64,000 nt of DNA from Endobugula sp047619205 (GTDB lineage Bacteria; Pseudomonadota; Gammaproteobacteria; Pseudomonadales; Cellvibrionaceae): assembly GCA_047619205.1 (NCBI GenBank), contig JBLHJR010000003.1, positions 1-64,000 of the forward strand, in the 5' to 3' direction. Below the pieces are notes generated by a model. It saw nothing but the letters and a program-made list of their open reading frames with translations, did no database searches and was not told where the DNA came from. Numbering within the stretch: position 1 is the first letter of the stretch; each line of letters opens with the position of its first letter. The translations under genes were made by a program, and so were the position numbers. This document shows, one piece after another, positions 62,273 to 64,000 of this stretch.

Positions 62273-62869
62273 ATGAAAACTATTATCCCCGCAGACTTAT
62301 TGCAACTTCGTTATCAAACCCCTCAATCATGGGTAGATATGGTGCTCGGCGACTTTACCGCCTTTTTAAACGACCATGCCCAAGCAGAAAAAAAAGCCTC
62401 AGGTATGGCAATGTCGATGCTTTCTCACTATCCCGATAAACCAGAGCTGGTCAAAGCAATGATCGACCTTTGCATTGAAGAACTGGCGCATTTTCGCGAG
62501 GTGATTAAATTGATGCAGCTGCAGGGGCTAACATTAGGCAGTGATGAAAAAGACCCCTATGTGAATGCATTTAGACAACATATGCGTAATGGCACAGCGC
62601 TTTACTTGCTGGATCGATTATTGATTGCCGCCATTATTGAAGCAAGAGGCTGTGAGCGTTTTGGACTTATTGGGCAATATCATAGCGATCCCGAACTAAA
62701 AAAATTCTACCAACTGATCGCTGATTCCGAAGCTAAACACCATATGCTGTTTATTGATCTAGCGACACTCTACTTTGACACCGCCATTGTCGAAGAACGC
62801 CTAGATGAACTGCTGGACGCCGAAGCCACCATCGCTAAGCAACTGCCCATACGCGCGGCACTACATTGA
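62273..62869 (+). CDS. miaE: tRNA 2-methylthio-N6-isopentenyladenosine(37) hydroxylase MiaE
   Basis: The 198-residue ferritin-like di-iron enzyme hydroxylates ms2i6A37. Helix metal motifs are EELAHFREV (about 67-75), EARGCERF and SEAKHHMLF. ATG 62273 or GTG 62267 could start it; the GTG overlaps the ydiJ stop and would add two residues. It is tied to ydiJ by overlap and followed by the partial glycosyltransferase. Confidence 0.93.
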   Translation: MKTIIPADLLQLRYQTPQSWVDMVLGDFTAFLNDHAQAEKKASGMAMSMLSHYPDKPELVKAMIDLCIEELAHFREVIKLMQLQGLTLGSDEKDPYVNAFRQHMRNGTALYLLDRLLIAAIIEARGCERFGLIGQYHSDPELKKFYQLIADSEAKHHMLFIDLATLYFDTAIVEERLDELLDAEATIAKQLPIRAALH

Positions 62870-62893
62870 TATCACTTTACTAATAGCATCTAA

Positions 62894-64000
62894 ATGAAGC
62901 CGCTATCAAACAGTAAATTTCAGCAAACGCTACAGCACTATTTATCCCGCTATGCTGAAGTAGAAGCATTCAATATTACCCCACACATTCCGACAAAAAC
63001 ATACACTCACTGCTTGGTCATCCCTGCCTTTAATGAAAGTGATGATTTTATTAAACGCATAATCAGTAGTCCTCTTGGGCACAGTGCCTTATTAATTATT
63101 GCAGTGATCAATCAACCCGATAACTACGAAAATACTCAGCTGAATCAACAACTGTGGCAGACGTTGATAACCCGTCACACCACTATAAATAAAAGTGATG
63201 GTCACCACTGGTTATCACTCGTGAGTTCAGATAATAAGTGCGCTACCGACTTATTACTCATTAATCGATTTCAGCAAAAGATTCCACACAAATATGGCGT
63301 AGGCTTAGCACGTAAGATTGGCACTGACATTGCCTGCCAGTTGATGGCCAAACACTGCCTGCTGCATCAATGGATGCATCACTCTGATGCAGACACTCAC
63401 TTGCCCAATGATTATTTTTCCGCGCTAGATGCTGTTCTAGAAAAGCAGTTGTCTATAAGTGCCTCCACACACCCTATTCAGTATAGTGCAGCAGTTTACC
63501 CCTTCACACATATTGCCTCTGGCAATCAAACCATTGATACGGCCACCCGATACTATGAACAAGCATTGCACCACTATGTTGATGGCTTAACGCGCGCAGG
63601 GTCGCCCTATGCCTATCACACCCTAGGCAGCTGTATTGCCACTAGTGCATCTCACTATTGCCAAGCACGCGGCTTCCAAAAGAAAGCGGGAGGAGAAGAT
63701 TTTTATCTACTCAGTAAGTTAGCTAAATTGGGGAGAATAGCTGAACTTCAGAGTACGCCCTTAGGCATTGATTCTCGACAATCTGAGCGCGTACCTTTTG
63801 GTACCGGCCCAGCAGTCGAAAAGATACTCGCCATGAATAACCCAGAGACGGAATACCGGTATTATCACCCGCAGTGCTTTACTGAACTCACCGTATTGCT
63901 AGATCATTTTCAGGAACTGTTTACTTATCGTAAAAAGACTAACCATAAGACTACCCCTATCACTCTTACACACTATGAACCGTGGCTAAAAGAATTAAGC
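62894..64000 (+). CDS. Glycosyltransferase-like protein (GT-A fold, partial at window end)
   Basis: The frame is open from ATG 62894 through 369 codons to the window edge. It has CLVIPAFNESDDFIKRII (about 40-57), the start of family 2-type transferases, then MHHSDADTHLPNDYFSALDA (about 161-180) with a DxD metal site. KKAGGEDFYLLSKLAKLG (about 263-280) resembles the acceptor-site region. No membrane segment is seen in the visible part. It begins 24 bp after miaE and probably shares its transcript. Substrate unknown; I am sure of the fold, not of the product. Confidence 0.75.
   Translation, partial: MKPLSNSKFQQTLQHYLSRYAEVEAFNITPHIPTKTYTHCLVIPAFNESDDFIKRIISSPLGHSALLIIAVINQPDNYENTQLNQQLWQTLITRHTTINKSDGHHWLSLVSSDNKCATDLLLINRFQQKIPHKYGVGLARKIGTDIACQLMAKHCLLHQWMHHSDADTHLPNDYFSALDAVLEKQLSISASTHPIQYSAAVYPFTHIASGNQTIDTATRYYEQALHHYVDGLTRAGSPYAYHTLGSCIATSASHYCQARGFQKKAGGEDFYLLSKLAKLGRIAELQSTPLGIDSRQSERVPFGTGPAVEKILAMNNPETEYRYYHPQCFTELTVLLDHFQELFTYRKKTNHKTTPITLTHYEPWLKELS

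Overview
The window looks like a chromosomal segment of a free-living, probably marine gammaproteobacterium of the Cellvibrionales/Spongiibacteraceae kind, within Pseudomonadales in the broad sense. I infer this from the gene families and gene orders: dapA-bamC-MBL hydrolase-purC, rnd-ycgL-ycgN, dnaX-ebfC-recR downstream of the 4.5S RNA gene, prfB-lysS, fabV in place of fabI, rapA, ydiJ-miaE. Base composition is moderately AT-rich. I see no prophage, integrase, intact insertion sequence, CRISPR array or tRNA gene. The genus is not identified.

Layout. 1-3.3 kb: the 5' end of a giant LapA/BapA-type surface adhesin with a long regulatory upstream region, two decayed copies of one XRE-type regulator family, and an FkbM methyltransferase between them. 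3.4-8.6 kb: pdxH, mobA and a nitrate-type ABC importer (nrtA, nrtB, nrtD) behind a sigma-54 promoter candidate and an NtrC-like site. 8.6-17.9 kb: housekeeping genes (rsmJ, PilZ protein, purC, MBL hydrolase, bamC, dapA, lpxL-like, fabV), a broken BLUF photoreceptor gene and a Lon-N protein. 18.1-23.5 kb: a four-gene catabolic operon (class III aminotransferase, BKACE, acetoacetyl-CoA synthetase, thiolase). 23.8-29.8 kb: membrane protein, ycgN, ycgL, rnd, recR, ebfC, dnaX and ffs. 30-37 kb: lytic transglycosylase, tandem-domain QueD-like protein, chemoreceptor, lysS, prfB. 37-41 kb: S1/P1 nuclease and a bufferin (MNIO-modified copper-binding RiPP) operon. 41-51 kb: trmO, TraB/GumN protein, rapA, argS and a membrane-HhH protein of unknown role. 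51.4-55.2 kb: moaB, moeA and a MOSC protein in a repeat-rich neighbourhood. 55.4-64 kb: secretin-N-like protein, a second chemoreceptor, ydiJ, miaE and a partial glycosyltransferase.

How the parts work together. The nitrate importer fits with the molybdenum-cofactor genes scattered through the window (mobA, moaB, moeA, MOSC), because nitrate assimilation needs molybdoenzymes. The aminotransferase-BKACE-AacS-thiolase operon reads as a linear route from an unidentified beta-amino or beta-keto acid to acetyl-CoA. The bufferin operon couples a small Cys-rich precursor to its iron oxygenase and partner protein.

Recoding and repeats. Two recoding sites are visible: the RF2 +1 frameshift in prfB, and a complete dnaX -1 frameshift cassette (Shine-Dalgarno-like stimulator, A AAA AAG, stem-loop, immediate stop). 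At least five families of 130-230 bp palindromic elements occupy intergenic spaces, some containing a shared small hairpin motif. A 7-bp tandem array lies directly upstream of rapA.
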